Assembly (NCBI GenBank): GCA_947629785.1
Contig: CANRFB010000016.1
Span: 1 to 45,284 of the forward strand
DNA length: 45,284 nt
Source of the DNA: an uncultured Clostridia bacterium
GTDB lineage: Bacteria; Bacillota; Clostridia; Oscillospirales; Ruminococcaceae
Direction of reading: 5' to 3'
The notes below the pieces were generated by a model. That model searched no databases. It was not told the origin of the DNA and saw only the letters and a list, made by a program, of their open reading frames with translations. The position numbers were made by a program, and so were the translations under genes. Shown here one piece after another: positions 1 through 7,698 of this stretch; position 1 is the stretch's first letter; each line of letters opens with the position of its first letter.

Positions 1-1019
1 TAATACTTAGAATCATCATTGAGGACTTCGCGGAGCTTTTCAATGTCCTCAAGAACTTTGCCCGTGCCGTCCGCAACGCAGTCAAGGGGAGTTTCCGCAA
101 CGTAAACGGGCATACCCGTTTCCTTGTTGATAAGCTTGTCAAGTCCCCTTATAAGTGCGCCGCCGCCCGCAAGCATAATGCCTTGGTCGATAATATCCGC
201 CGCAAGCTCAGGCGGAGTCTTTTCAAGCGTTACTTTTATGGCTTCAACAACGTTTGAAAGCGGTTCCGCAAGCGCTTCACGGATTTCCGCCGAAGTAACT
301 ATGATGTTTTCGGGAAGTCCGTTCAGCAGGTTGCGCCCTTTTATTTCCATTTCAGTTTCCTGCTCCATGGGGAACGCCGAACCGATGGCTATTTTGACAT
401 TTTCGGCAGTGCGTTCACCGATAAGCAGATTGTATTTCTTCTTGATATAGTTGATTATAGCCGCGTCAAAAGCGTCGCCCGCGACCCTTACCGAACGTGA
501 AGTAACTATTCCGCCGAGGGAAATTACCGCAACTTCGGAAGTTCCGCCGCCGATGTCAACTATCATCGAGCCCTGCGGCTCTGAAACGGGCAGTCCTGCG
601 CCGATAGCGGCAGCCATGGGTTCTTCAATGATATTTACTTTCCGTGCGCCTGCGTTTTCTGCGGCTTCTTTTACCGCTCTGCGCTCAACGGCTGTAACGC
701 CGGAGGGAATACATATTATAACGTGGGCTTTGGTGAACAGCGCGCCTTTGAGTGCCTTTCTGATAAATTCCTGAAGCATGGTGGTGGTTATCTCAAAATC
801 GGCGATAACGCCGTCTTTAAGAGGTCTTACCGCAACGATAGAACCGGGAGTACGTCCGATAACGTCCTTTGCCTCCTGACCTACGTATTTCGCCCTGTCG
901 GTGCGGGTGTCAACAGCCACGACCGACGGTTCGCGGATAATTATGCCCTTGCCCCTCATGTATACAAGGGTGTTGGCAGTACCAAGGTCTATTCCTATTT
1001 CTTTTGTAAACATTGACAT
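1..1019 (-). CDS. mreB: Rod shape-determining protein MreB (cut at the window edge)
   Basis: Bacterial actin homologue that forms membrane-associated filaments and guides lateral cell-wall synthesis. The translation begins [20 protein letters not shown], which holds the phosphate-1 loop of the actin fold. Later come the [16 protein letters not shown] phosphate-2 loop and [12 protein letters not shown] near the C-terminus. About 339 residues lie in the window and the family is 330-347 long, so at most a few residues are missing. Two in-frame ATGs are possible (1019 and 1013); 1019 is chosen because a GGAGG lies nine bases upstream. It has its own promoter (1120-1148) and lies 215 bases downstream of the zapA operon, on the same strand. 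Confidence 0.96.
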   Translation of the reverse strand, partial: MSMFTKEIGIDLGTANTLVYMRGKGIIIREPSVVAVDTRTDRAKYVGQEAKDVIGRTPGSIVAVRPLKDGVIADFEITTTMLQEFIRKALKGALFTKAHVIICIPSGVTAVERRAVKEAAENAGARKVNIIEEPMAAAIGAGLPVSEPQGSMIVDIGGGTSEVAVISLGGIVTSRSVRVAGDAFDAAIINYIKKKYNLLIGERTAENVKIAIGSAFPMEQETEMEIKGRNLLNGLPENIIVTSAEIREALAEPLSNVVEAIKVTLEKTPPELAADIIDQGIMLAGGGALIRGLDKLINKETGMPVYVAETPLDCVADGTGKVLEDIEKLREVLNDDSKY

Positions 1020-1119
1020 TCTTTTTTACCTCCGATAATAAATTATGTAAAGCATATGTCATGCATATCATTCAGTTTAAAAACCGTAATTCACACAAAA
1101 ACAAATCGCATACAATATT

Positions 1120-1148
1120 ATTATAACACTTGAAAAGCAAGTGTACAA
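1120..1148 (-). promoter_or_regulatory. Sigma-A promoter of mreB with a palindrome in its spacer
   Basis: On the minus strand, TTGTAC (1143-1148) and TATAAT (1120-1125) are separated by exactly 17 bases. The spacer is largely filled by a 7-bp inverted repeat, ACACTTG-5 nt-CAAGTGT (1127-1145). The start point would be near 1113, giving a leader of about 95 nt. The palindrome could be an operator; that is inference. Confidence 0.7.
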
Positions 1149-1172
1149 CACTTTTTGAGAAATTTTAACCAA

Positions 1173-1241
1173 ATTGTAATTTTTGTTTCTTGCGCCAAAA
1201 CCGACCCCACCGTTCCGGAAATTTTAGTGCAAAATTACAAT
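1173..1241. repeat. 11-bp inverted repeat at the end of the DUF4321 gene
   Basis: ATTGTAATTTT near 1173-1184 is the exact reverse complement of AAAATTACAAT at 1231-1241. About 46 bases lie between the arms. The right arm covers the stop codon of the DUF4321 gene. It could be a long-loop terminator for the zapA operon or a remnant of a small element. No U-tract follows on the minus strand, so a normal intrinsic terminator is not supported. Confidence 0.4.
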
Positions 1242-1510
1242 CCCTTGCAGGTCTTGTTGTATATTATAAGTGCGGCAATAACGCAGATTATCTGGGCGGG
1301 ATCCACCGTCAGGGTAAATCCGAAGGCAAGTTTAAAGACTATCAGGTCAAGCACAAGCGGCGACCCCGTGTCCAGACCTACCGACATATCGTACGCAAGC
1401 CACGACAGGAACGGCACTTCTGCACATATCTTTGCAAGCACCGTTCCAAGCACTATTCCCGCCAACAGGAAAAACAGGAACGCTATTGTCCGCTTGATGT
1501 CCTTTCCCAT
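1235..1510 (-). CDS. Small membrane protein, DUF4321-like
   Basis: A 91-residue protein with a hydrophobic N-terminal segment (residues about 9-27) and a second one near the C-terminus (about 66-85). Between them is the family-like pattern LDLIVFKLAFGFTLTVDPAQ. Length, two-helix layout and position beside mreB fit the DUF4321 family of Clostridia, whose function is unknown. It starts 17 bases after the U32 stop, with an AAGGAG before the ATG, so it is the last gene of the zapA operon. The context suggests a role in the envelope or cell division, which is inference. Confidence 0.75.
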   Translation of the reverse strand: MGKDIKRTIAFLFFLLAGIVLGTVLAKICAEVPFLSWLAYDMSVGLDTGSPLVLDLIVFKLAFGFTLTVDPAQIICVIAALIIYNKTCKGL

Positions 1511-1527
1511 TTGAAATATCCTCTCCT

Positions 1528-3549
1528 TTACTCAACGCCGCGGTAGTAAAGCCCGCGGGTAAATCCGCTTTCAAGGGCTTTTCGTCCGTTTTTGCAGCAG
1601 TCGATTACCCTTGAAACTTCCTCCGCCGTCTCGTCCGTGAAATTCAATACCGCGAAGTCCGCGCTTATTTCTTCAAGCCTGTCCGTCATGGTGAGAATGT
1701 CGCTGTTGAATATCTCCGCACATTCCGACTCTCCGCATTTTACGGGGAACTTTCTGCCTGTTCTGTCAAGCAGAAAGCCTTTACAGTTCTTGCAGCCGCC
1801 CGCAGCCTGATTTATGGGGCAGTTCCGCGTAAGCATTACGGGCAGACGTCCGTAAATGATAACGCCCACGGGAATTTCGCCGTTTATGGCGGAGATCTGC
1901 GGAAGTTTCGCCTCAAAACTTGCGGTAACGTCTTTAAGTCTGAGCCTTGCGGCTTCCGAAACCGCAAAGGGGTTGGCAATATTCAGTCCGAAATCGCCGT
2001 AAAGTTCAAAGCCTTGCCGCTTTCCCATGCCGATATACGCAAGGTTAGGACAGCTAAGCCGCGAAAATCCACGTTCCCGCAGTTCCGAAAGGCTTTTTGA
2101 AATTTTCCCCTCATCGCCTATGAACCTCGGCGGCGAAATGATGTACCGTTCATCGGGCGGAATTTTCCCGCAAAGCTTCATGGGGATAATGACTTCCGTA
2201 TCTTTGGGAACGGCTTCAAGCTGTTCCGAATCTGAAACCCTTACACGAATTTTCCGCGGATATGCTTTCCGGACTGAATACTCTGCAGATACCTCCCGAA
2301 CCGTATATTCGGGCTTCGCCGCCGAAATGCGGGCTTTGTCCATAAGTTCCGCGGCTTCCCGCCGCAAAGCGTTCAGTGCCGATGCGGAAATTATCAACTT
2401 TTCGTCTATTTCTGCCGTAAAATTACGAAATGTATAAACCGTATCGCCTAATTTCTCCAGCTGTTTCCTTGCGGAATCACTGTCCGTGGGGCGTTTTTCA
2501 GCCGTTTCGGGAACGCCGCCCCTTGCCGTCACCGGAATATCCCCGCAGCGCATGGTTAACTCGGCAGGCTGTCCGCGTTTTAACGTCAGATGGAAATCCG
2601 CTTCCGCCGCTTTTGTCTCTTTCCTGAAAGTTTCCCTTATGGCAGGCAGGACGCTTTCCGCCGAAACGACATCTTCTTTCCGCCTGTAGCCGAACATGGG
2701 CTTTCCCATATTGCCCGTAATATAACCGTCGGTAAATCCGCTTCTGGAAAATACCGCGCGTAAAGTATCAAGGTCGGGGTCTTTGCCGTCAAGGGCGGCT
2801 CGGCAAGCAGTCACCGCCGCGGCGACATATTCCGCGCGTTTCATTCTGCCCTCTATTTTAAAGGAAGCAACGCCCATTTCCGCAAGGTCTTGTATATGTT
2901 TTATGCCGCAAAGGTCTTTCAGGGAAAGGTCATACCGTTCCCCCGAACCCAAGGCGTTAAAAGGCAGTCTGCACGCCTGCGCGCACATTCCGCGGTTTGC
3001 GCTTCTTGAACCTATCATTGCGCTCATGTAGCACTGTCCCGAAACGGACATACAAAGCGCGCCGTGAATGAAAACTTCGGTCTCCACGCCTGTTTTCACC
3101 AGTTCCACAATCTGCTTTTCGGAAAGTTCCCTTGCCGCCACCACCCGTGAGAAGCCCATTTCCGCCGCAGTTTCCGCCCCCTGCGGAGAATGTATGGTCA
3201 TCTGCGTGGAAGCGTTCAGCTTCATGTCGGGGAGCATTTCCCGAAGCAATTTTGCCGCGCCCAAATCCTGAACTATCAGACCGTCCGCCCCCGCTTTCGC
3301 GGTAAACTCCGCGGCTTTCAGGAAACCGGACATTTCCTCGGGGAAAACTATGATATTCATGGCGCGGTAAAGCTTTACTCCGTGCAGGTGGCAATAGTCG
3401 ATAGCCTTTTCCAGTTCCCCGTCTGAAAAATTTGCCGCGCCCGCCCTTGCGGAAAACCTTTCGCCGCCCACGTAAACCGCGTCCGCGCCGCACCTTACCG
3501 CCGCAAGCACGCTTTCAGAACTTCCCGCGGGAGCAAGTATTTCAGGCAT
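1528..3549 (-). CDS. U32 family protein (RlhA/YrrO-like, 23S rRNA hydroxylation type)
   Basis: About 673 residues. The N-terminus MPEILAPAGSSESVLAAV and the GADAVYVGG strand are hallmarks of the U32 'peptidase' family. Near residues 165-200 the cysteines of HGALCMSVSGQCYMS and RGMCAQACR give the cluster that in characterised members supports prephenate-dependent hydroxylation of C2501 in 23S rRNA (RlhA). The long C-terminal half, with CKNCKGFLLDRTGR, matches the large RlhA-type branch rather than the short UbiU/V branch. The ATG at 3549 is chosen because AAAGGAG lies eight bases upstream; an upstream in-frame GTG at 3567 lacks such a site. It follows zapA by 21 bases. The true substrate in this organism is not known. 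Confidence 0.9.
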   Translation of the reverse strand: MPEILAPAGSSESVLAAVRCGADAVYVGGERFSARAGAANFSDGELEKAIDYCHLHGVKLYRAMNIIVFPEEMSGFLKAAEFTAKAGADGLIVQDLGAAKLLREMLPDMKLNASTQMTIHSPQGAETAAEMGFSRVVAARELSEKQIVELVKTGVETEVFIHGALCMSVSGQCYMSAMIGSRSANRGMCAQACRLPFNALGSGERYDLSLKDLCGIKHIQDLAEMGVASFKIEGRMKRAEYVAAAVTACRAALDGKDPDLDTLRAVFSRSGFTDGYITGNMGKPMFGYRRKEDVVSAESVLPAIRETFRKETKAAEADFHLTLKRGQPAELTMRCGDIPVTARGGVPETAEKRPTDSDSARKQLEKLGDTVYTFRNFTAEIDEKLIISASALNALRREAAELMDKARISAAKPEYTVREVSAEYSVRKAYPRKIRVRVSDSEQLEAVPKDTEVIIPMKLCGKIPPDERYIISPPRFIGDEGKISKSLSELRERGFSRLSCPNLAYIGMGKRQGFELYGDFGLNIANPFAVSEAARLRLKDVTASFEAKLPQISAINGEIPVGVIIYGRLPVMLTRNCPINQAAGGCKNCKGFLLDRTGRKFPVKCGESECAEIFNSDILTMTDRLEEISADFAVLNFTDETAEEVSRVIDCCKNGRKALESGFTRGLYYRGVE

Positions 3550-3570
3550 GACCGAAACTCCTTTCACGGG

Positions 3571-4026
3571 TTATTTTGAGGATTTCTTATTATCCTTGCC
3601 GTCTTTGCCGTCCTTGTTCTCTTTGCTGTCTTTTTCTTTTGAATCGTCAAGTGTGAGCTGGTCGTCGATATCCGACTTCATGTGCTTTATCTTGAGTTCG
3701 TTTTCCAGTGCGGAAATTCTTGCCAGATGTGCCTTTTCGTTCTTGACGGCTTCGTCACGTTCCAGACGGGCTTTGCAGGCGTCGTCAACGTATTCCTTTA
3801 TCTGAGTGCGGATATTGTCTATGCTGTCGTTAGCTTTTTTCACCTCGTCATAAGCCGCGAGGGCAACGAGGATCGCCGCCGACTGGATAGACATATTATC
3901 CGCCGTTGAAGCCATGGCGTAAATATCCGTATCCACCTTTTTGGCAAGTTCTGTAAAATAGTTTTGCGGCTCATCGGTTTTGAGGTAGAAGTCCTTTCCG
4001 CAGATAGTGACCTTGACTTTATTCAT
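3571..4026 (-). CDS. zapA: Cell division protein ZapA-like
   Basis: A 151-residue protein beginning MNKVKVTICGKDFYLKTDE, followed by YFTELAKKVDTDIYAM and a long predicted coiled coil (about 60-120). This is the ZapA layout: a small head that binds FtsZ and a dimerising helix that bundles FtsZ filaments at the division ring. The last 35 residues are a Lys/Asp/Ser-rich tail (KDSKENKDGKDGKDNKK) longer than in typical ZapA. The ATG at 4026 has AAAGGAA eight bases upstream; an upstream TTG at 4044 overlaps that site and is unlikely. First gene of a three-gene operon with the U32 and DUF4321 genes. Confidence 0.85.
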   Translation of the reverse strand: MNKVKVTICGKDFYLKTDEPQNYFTELAKKVDTDIYAMASTADNMSIQSAAILVALAAYDEVKKANDSIDNIRTQIKEYVDDACKARLERDEAVKNEKAHLARISALENELKIKHMKSDIDDQLTLDDSKEKDSKENKDGKDGKDNKKSSK

Positions 4027-4075
4027 ATTCAACGTTCCTTTCAAAAAATATCCGAAAACATATCAATTACAGATA

Positions 4076-4104
4076 ATTATATCACATTTCGGCAATAATT
4101 TCAA
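4076..4104 (-). promoter_or_regulatory. Sigma-A promoter of the zapA operon
   Basis: Minus strand TTGAAA (4099-4104), 17-base spacer, TATAAT (4076-4081). It lies 50 bases upstream of the zapA ATG and is divergent from the LMW-PTP promoter. Confidence 0.8.
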
Positions 4105-4155
4105 GAGAAACGCGCAAAAATTTGCCGTATCACATATTTTTGGTATAAAATACTA

Positions 4156-4184
4156 ATGACAAAACAGCATAAAAATGTTATAAT
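4156..4184 (+). promoter_or_regulatory. Sigma-A promoter of the LMW-PTP gene
   Basis: ATGACA (4156-4161), 17-base spacer, TATAAT (4179-4184). The start point would be about 20 bases before the ATG at 4213. Confidence 0.75.
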
Positions 4185-4212
4185 AATAAAAAAACGGAAC
4201 GGAGAGTCAACC

Positions 4213-4677
4213 ATGATAAAGAGTATAATGTTTGTGTGTCACGGGAACATCTGCCGCTCGCCCATGGCGGAGTTTATAATGAAGAAGATTGTCAGCGAGG
4301 AACTGCCGCAGGCGGACATTTTAATAGCGTCGGCAGCTACAAGCACCGAAGAGATAGGAAATCCCGTTTACCCGCCCGCAAAAGCCGAACTGAACCGCCA
4401 TGGCATTTCCTGTGACGGGAAAACAGCCGTCCGCCTCAGACCCGACGATTATGACAAGTACGACATTTTCCTTGTAATGGACGAAAACAATATACGGAAC
4501 ATAATGCGGATATTCCCCGCCGACCCGCAGCACAAAATACATAAGCTTTCCGAGTTTTCGGGCAGCGGCGCGGATATTTCCGACCCGTGGTATACCCGTG
4601 ATTTCGGAACGGCATATAATGACATTCTCAAAGGCTGCAAGGCTTTCGCCTTGACCCTTTCAGCAAGGCAAAGTTAA
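4213..4677 (+). CDS. Low-molecular-weight protein-tyrosine phosphatase
   Basis: A 154-residue protein with the P-loop CHGNICRS (C-x5-R, near residues 9-15) and the general-acid motif DPWY near residue 124, both diagnostic of LMW-PTP. The residue after Asn in the loop is Ile, as in tyrosine phosphatases; the protein-arginine phosphatase YwlE has Thr there. It hydrolyses phosphotyrosine through a cysteinyl-phosphate intermediate in the cytoplasm. A likely partner is the BY-kinase encoded at 8525, although another phosphatase (7676) sits closer to it. GGAG lies 8-9 bases upstream of the ATG at 4213. It has its own promoter and terminator, so it is monocistronic. Confidence 0.93.
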   Translation: MIKSIMFVCHGNICRSPMAEFIMKKIVSEELPQADILIASAATSTEEIGNPVYPPAKAELNRHGISCDGKTAVRLRPDDYDKYDIFLVMDENNIRNIMRIFPADPQHKIHKLSEFSGSGADISDPWYTRDFGTAYNDILKGCKAFALTLSARQS

Positions 4678-4705
4678 ATCCGCGAGAGCGTTTAAAGCAA
4701 AAAAT

Positions 4706-4739
4706 TGCCTTTTCCCGATTGGCGGGAAAGGGCATTTTT
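4706..4739 (+). terminator. Intrinsic terminator after the LMW-PTP gene
   Basis: A 12-bp stem (tgccttttcccg pairing with cgggaaagggca, one G-U), a 5-nt loop, then TTTTT at 4735-4739. Confidence 0.85.
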
Positions 4740-4802
4740 CTGTTTTCAAAAGGGATATATTCCGCAAAAAAGCGCATTATAGCTTTGAAAGGAGCTGACA
4801 GC

Positions 4803-4976
4803 ATGAAAAAATTTGAAAATCTGGACGGACTTCTTGCGGGAAGCGAGACGGCAAAGATATTTTTCACATCTCTGCCCGATTATGTCCAAGGCGCGGCTTT
4901 GCGGAATTCGGGGAACATTTTCACCGAGGAAGAACTCCACCGTTTTGCCGAAAAGACTATGCACGAATTTAACTGA
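4803..4976 (+). CDS. Small hypothetical protein (57 aa)
   Basis: The ORF starts at an ATG with AAAGGAG eight bases upstream and encodes a mildly acidic protein with no membrane segment. Visible patterns are FFTSLPDYVQGAALR and FTEEELHRFAEKTMHEF. From memory, small Clostridia proteins with a similar SLPDYVQ and late ELHRYA layout exist, but no function is known to me. It lies between a terminator and a repeat array whose first copy begins at its stop codon. No clear promoter of its own is seen; low-level readthrough of the upstream terminator is possible. Confidence 0.65.
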   Translation: MKKFENLDGLLAGSETAKIFFTSLPDYVQGAALRNSGNIFTEEELHRFAEKTMHEFN

Positions 4977-5367
4977 CAAGGCTACAGCCTTGTCACGGCA
5001 GGCACAAAACGGAAAATTACTGAATAAAGCCTGTAAGGGTCAAGGCTTAGCCTTACCTCACGGCAGGCACACGCAGAAGATAACAAAATAATGCCTGTAA
5101 GGGTGCAGGCTCAGCCTGCCCTGAAAGGGTCAAGGCTTAGCCTTGCCTCACGGCAGGCACACGCAGAAGATAACAAAATAAAGCCTGAATGGGTCAAGGT
5201 TTAGCCTTGCCTCACGGCAGGTACACGCAGAAGATAACAAAATAAAGCCTGAATGGGTCAAGGCTCAGCCTTGAGGCTCAGCCTGCCTCAGCTTTGCCAC
5301 ACGGCAGGCACACGCAGAAGATAACAAAATAATGCCTGTATGGGTGCAGGCTCAGCCTGCCTCAGCC
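4974..5367. repeat. Array of about six 64-bp repeats with nested hairpins
   Basis: Copies start near 4974 (degenerate), 5027, 5091, 5181, 5245 and 5332 (partial). The basic unit is 64 bp; two copies are expanded to 87-90 bp by a duplicated head. Each has an inner palindrome (CAAGGCTTAGCCTTG or GCAGGCTCAGCCTGC), an outer GCCTG...CAGGC pairing, and the constant tail ACACGCAGAAGATAACAAAA. The left end begins at the TGA of the 57-aa gene. The right end supplies the last codons and the TGA of the lipoprotein gene. Whole units are conserved, so this is not a CRISPR array. Confidence 0.9.
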
Positions 5368-6194
5368 ATGAGGTCTGAAAGCGTGTAACCGTCGGGAATG
5401 TCAAAAGCACTGTCAGGCACTTCGGACGACATGGAATTTATTATAAGCGCACTGATGCTGCTGTCATTTTCTTCGCCGACTATGGCATAAATCGAACCGT
5501 CCGCATTGAAAAGCATACAGCCGTCCTCCACCTTTTCGGCAGTGTAATCCTCGCCGCCTATGGAAACCTTGCAGCTCATTATTTCTTCGCTGTCGGATAT
5601 GTCGCTTTCGTCAAAGGAGGCAATTTCCGAAAATGCTTCTTTAAGGTCATATTCCTCAAAAATGCTTTCGTCTATTGTCATGTAGTAGCCCGTGGAGGTG
5701 GCAGGGTCAAGCATATACATTTTCATGTCCTTGATGATGATTATTGACCTTGCACCGTCGGCTGTTACATCCATTGCTATGCGGTTTTCCGCGTCAAGCG
5801 CCATTGTCATGGCAGTTGTGCCGTCTGTTTCTTCTGCGTCAATGTACATTGATGTAGCGCCTTCAAAATCCATTACAAAATCGTATGTGTTGCTGTCCTT
5901 TACGTTTACGGCAGTGTATGTCAGAGCTTCATAGCCCGAATCTGCAAATTCGTCAAGGGACGCAAAAGAATAGACTTCTGCGGAAATTTCTTCCGCTTCG
6001 GCGGTTTCTTCCGCTTCGGTGGTTTCGGTGGTTTCCGACTCGGCGGGAGCGTCCTCCGCAGCTGCCGACTTGGTTTCTTCCGAAACAGCCGCTGTGGTTT
6101 CCGACGTGGTGACTGTATCCTGCTTTCCCCCGCAGGCTGTAAACATTACGGCGCAGACCGTAACGGCTGCAATTGCTGCAAATATCTTTTTCAT
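5352..6194 (-). CDS. Secreted lipoprotein of unknown function
   Basis: A 280-residue protein with a lipoprotein signal peptide: MKKIF, a hydrophobic run, then the lipobox FTAC with Cys near residue 21. Residues about 24-75 form a Thr/Glu/Ala-rich linker, typical of surface lipoproteins. The folded part (about 76-275) is rich in short beta strands (NTYDFVMDFEG, NRIAMDVTADG, YYMTIDES), reminiscent of LolA/LppX-like lipoprotein barrels, but I do not recognise the family. The ATG has AGGAG eight bases upstream. The final codons (LMAEAG, stop) lie inside the neighbouring repeat array, so the C-terminus may have been altered by it. Confidence 0.85.
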   Translation of the reverse strand: MKKIFAAIAAVTVCAVMFTACGGKQDTVTTSETTAAVSEETKSAAAEDAPAESETTETTEAEETAEAEEISAEVYSFASLDEFADSGYEALTYTAVNVKDSNTYDFVMDFEGATSMYIDAEETDGTTAMTMALDAENRIAMDVTADGARSIIIIKDMKMYMLDPATSTGYYMTIDESIFEEYDLKEAFSEIASFDESDISDSEEIMSCKVSIGGEDYTAEKVEDGCMLFNADGSIYAIVGEENDSSISALIINSMSSEVPDSAFDIPDGYTLSDLMAEAG

Positions 6195-6334
6195 ATCATA
6201 ATCTCCTGTATTTATTTGCGAAAATACGCTATACTATATTGTATATCAAAATCCGATGTTTGTACAGAGCTTTCGGGCATTTTCCTTTTTTTAAACAAAT
6301 TTTAAAAATCTATTTTAAAATTATTTAGTTATAA

Positions 6335-6424
6335 AATACAAAATGCGCCAAGGGTGATATACTCCGCGGCGCATATGGAATTATCTTGTTTTACTGTCAT
6401 TAATTGGTTCTGCATATAGTGTAC
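6335..6424 (-). ncRNA. Candidate short leader RNA or sRNA of about 90 nt
   Basis: A strong minus-strand promoter (6430-6458) is followed about 50 nt later by a hairpin, ATGCGCC...GGCGCAT (6343-6374), with a U-rich stretch after it (tttgtatttt). This could make a 90-nt RNA, or act as an attenuator in the roughly 230-nt leader of the lipoprotein gene. The stem is only 7 bp with an 18-nt loop, so the call is weak. Confidence 0.35.
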
Positions 6425-6429
6425 TTTAT

Positions 6430-6458
6430 ATTATAACATACAAATTATTGTATTTCAA
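6430..6458 (-). promoter_or_regulatory. Sigma-A promoter upstream of the lipoprotein gene
   Basis: Minus strand TTGAAA (6453-6458), 17-base spacer, TATAAT (6430-6435). The next gene on this strand is the lipoprotein, with its ATG at 6194, implying an unusually long leader. The rest of the stretch 6195-6626 is AT-rich and holds only this promoter, the hairpin at 6343-6374 and the plus promoter at 6531. Confidence 0.7.
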
Positions 6459-6530
6459 GTAGATTATTGAAATTATTTTAAATTTGGTAATGTAAACAGT
6501 AAAAAAAATAGTTTTTGTACAATAATACTA

Positions 6531-6559
6531 TAGAAACGGGCATGGCTTTGTGCTATAAT
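6531..6559 (+). promoter_or_regulatory. Probable sigma-A promoter of the 58-aa ORF
   Basis: TAGAAA (6531-6536), 17-base spacer, TATAAT (6554-6559). The -35 matches 4 of 6 positions. Confidence 0.5.
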
Positions 6560-6626
6560 TACTAATAGACCGCGCTCAGAGATATAGGGTAAGCGCCGCC
6601 GAATATTAAAAAGGAGTGTCTTTGTT

Positions 6627-6803
6627 ATGAATTTATTGTATGAGGAAGTTTACCGCAAGAAACAGGAGCAGTATATGCTTGACGGCGATTTGAAAGCCTT
6701 CAACGCGTTCATTGATAAAGCCCATAGTTACCAGTACGCCATTGCCACAAAATCCGGCTCGGAAAGCGAGTATATCGCTTGGCTTAAAGAACAGCAGCTT
6801 TAA
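6627..6803 (+). CDS. Small hypothetical protein (58 aa)
   Basis: The ORF runs from an ATG with AAGGAG ten bases upstream to a TAA at 6801-6803. It begins MNLLYEEVYRKKQEQYMLDG and ends WLKEQQL. It is charged, has no membrane segment and is likely helical. It is bracketed by a promoter (6531) and a strong terminator (6838), so it is a self-contained transcription unit, which supports it being real. No family recognised. Confidence 0.65.
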   Translation: MNLLYEEVYRKKQEQYMLDGDLKAFNAFIDKAHSYQYAIATKSGSESEYIAWLKEQQL

Positions 6804-6837
6804 GGTTTGTGACGATTTGTAATATTTAAGGGAAATA

Positions 6838-6872
6838 AGCCGTTCTGTAATATTCAGGACGGCTTTCTTTTT
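6838..6872 (+). terminator. Intrinsic terminator after the 58-aa ORF
   Basis: A 10-bp stem (agccgttctg with caggacggct, one G-U), a 7-nt loop, then TTCTTTTTG. It overlaps the last codons of the VanZ-like gene on the other strand; in that direction no U-tract follows. Confidence 0.8.
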
Positions 6873-7351
6873 GCCGTATCCGTTATGTAAAGCACTACCG
6901 CAATAAGCACTATTGCCGCAATACACCCGCAGAAAGACCCCGCAGAGTCGATGAGAACGTCCCTGAACTGCATGGCTCGTCCCGGAGTAAGGCTCTGGTG
7001 AAATTCGTCCGTGCAGGCGTATAACGAGCAGAATGCCCATGAGATCAACAGCGTTTTCATAGGGCGAATATCCCATAGGTCAAGGAACAGGTACACTGCA
7101 AGCCCCAGAGCGGCGTATATAGAAAAATGCGCCAGCTTCCTTACGAAATGATGAAGCCCGTTTACAATGAACAGCTGCTCCGCGGGAGTCATTCCGCCAT
7201 AGCCGCGGAAGATTATCCTGCTGATAAATCGGGTGACTTTAAGACTAAGCCCGCTGCTTTCCGTACCCGTATGCGAGGAAAAATTGAATATCGACAGCAT
7301 AACAAGCAACGTTATAACAAATAGTATTATCTTTTTTACCTTTTTGCTCAT
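6854..7351 (-). CDS. VanZ-like family membrane protein
   Basis: A 165-residue protein with four or five predicted membrane helices. Family signatures are FSSHTGTESS after the first helix, the Lys-Leu-Ala-His-Phe segment VRKLAHFSIYAALG, and YACTDEFHQSLTPGR followed by RDVLIDSAGSFCG. VanZ gives low teicoplanin resistance in enterococci, but most homologues have no known role beyond the envelope. AAGGGG precedes the ATG. It has its own promoter and no co-transcribed partner, so nothing here ties it to a resistance operon. Confidence 0.9.
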   Translation of the reverse strand: MSKKVKKIILFVITLLVMLSIFNFSSHTGTESSGLSLKVTRFISRIIFRGYGGMTPAEQLFIVNGLHHFVRKLAHFSIYAALGLAVYLFLDLWDIRPMKTLLISWAFCSLYACTDEFHQSLTPGRAMQFRDVLIDSAGSFCGCIAAIVLIAVVLYITDTAKRKPS

Positions 7352-7415
7352 AATAAGCCCCTTTCATGGAATTTTTATACTCAAATTGCTAAATAATGTA
7401 TATTTCGATTTGTAA

Positions 7416-7444
7416 ATTATATTATAAATATTACATTTTGTAAA
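7416..7444 (-). promoter_or_regulatory. Sigma-A promoter of the VanZ-like gene
   Basis: Minus strand TTTACA (7439-7444), 17-base spacer, TATAAT (7416-7421). A second TATAAT overlaps it. A run of 15 A (T on the minus strand) lies just upstream and may act as an UP-like element. Confidence 0.65.
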
Positions 7445-7518
7445 AAAAAAAAAAAAGTGAGTAGTTGAAATTACTAAAATATACATTTGAAAATCGATTT
7501 TTATTATTAAAATTGGTG

Positions 7519-7547
7519 TTGACTTTTCGGAAACGATATGCTATAAT
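7519..7547 (+). promoter_or_regulatory. Strong orphan promoter facing the 3' end of the PHP phosphatase gene
   Basis: TTGACT (7519-7524), 17-base spacer, TATAAT (7542-7547). No credible gene with a ribosome binding site follows on the plus strand. The transcript would carry a small hairpin (TGCCA-ttatg-TGGCA near 7583-7597), cross the 20-bp repeats and run antisense into the phosphatase gene. No other features are seen in 7445-7615. Confidence 0.65.
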
Positions 7548-7615
7548 CAAAATAGCCTTATTGTCGGCGGTATGGGGATTCTATGCCATTATGTGGCAAT
7601 ACGGTGTGCCCGAAT

Positions 7616-7698
7616 CAGACCGCGGGAGTATCTTTCAGACCGCGGGAAGCATTTTTCAGACCGCGGGAGTATCTTTCAGACCGTGGGGAGTATCTTTT
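7616..7698. repeat. Four tandem 20-22 bp repeats at the 3' end of the PHP gene
   Basis: Units at 7616-7635, 7636-7656, 7657-7676 and 7677-7698, consensus CAGACCGCGGGAGTATCTTT on the plus strand. The last unit is the coding one: on the minus strand it carries the final codons KILPTV and the stop of the phosphatase gene. The other three are copies lying downstream of that stop. Confidence 0.9.

Noticed and set aside
6854..7351. VanZ-like gene as an antibiotic resistance determinant
   Set aside because: No vanA-type genes nearby; VanZ homologues are widespread and mostly of unknown role.
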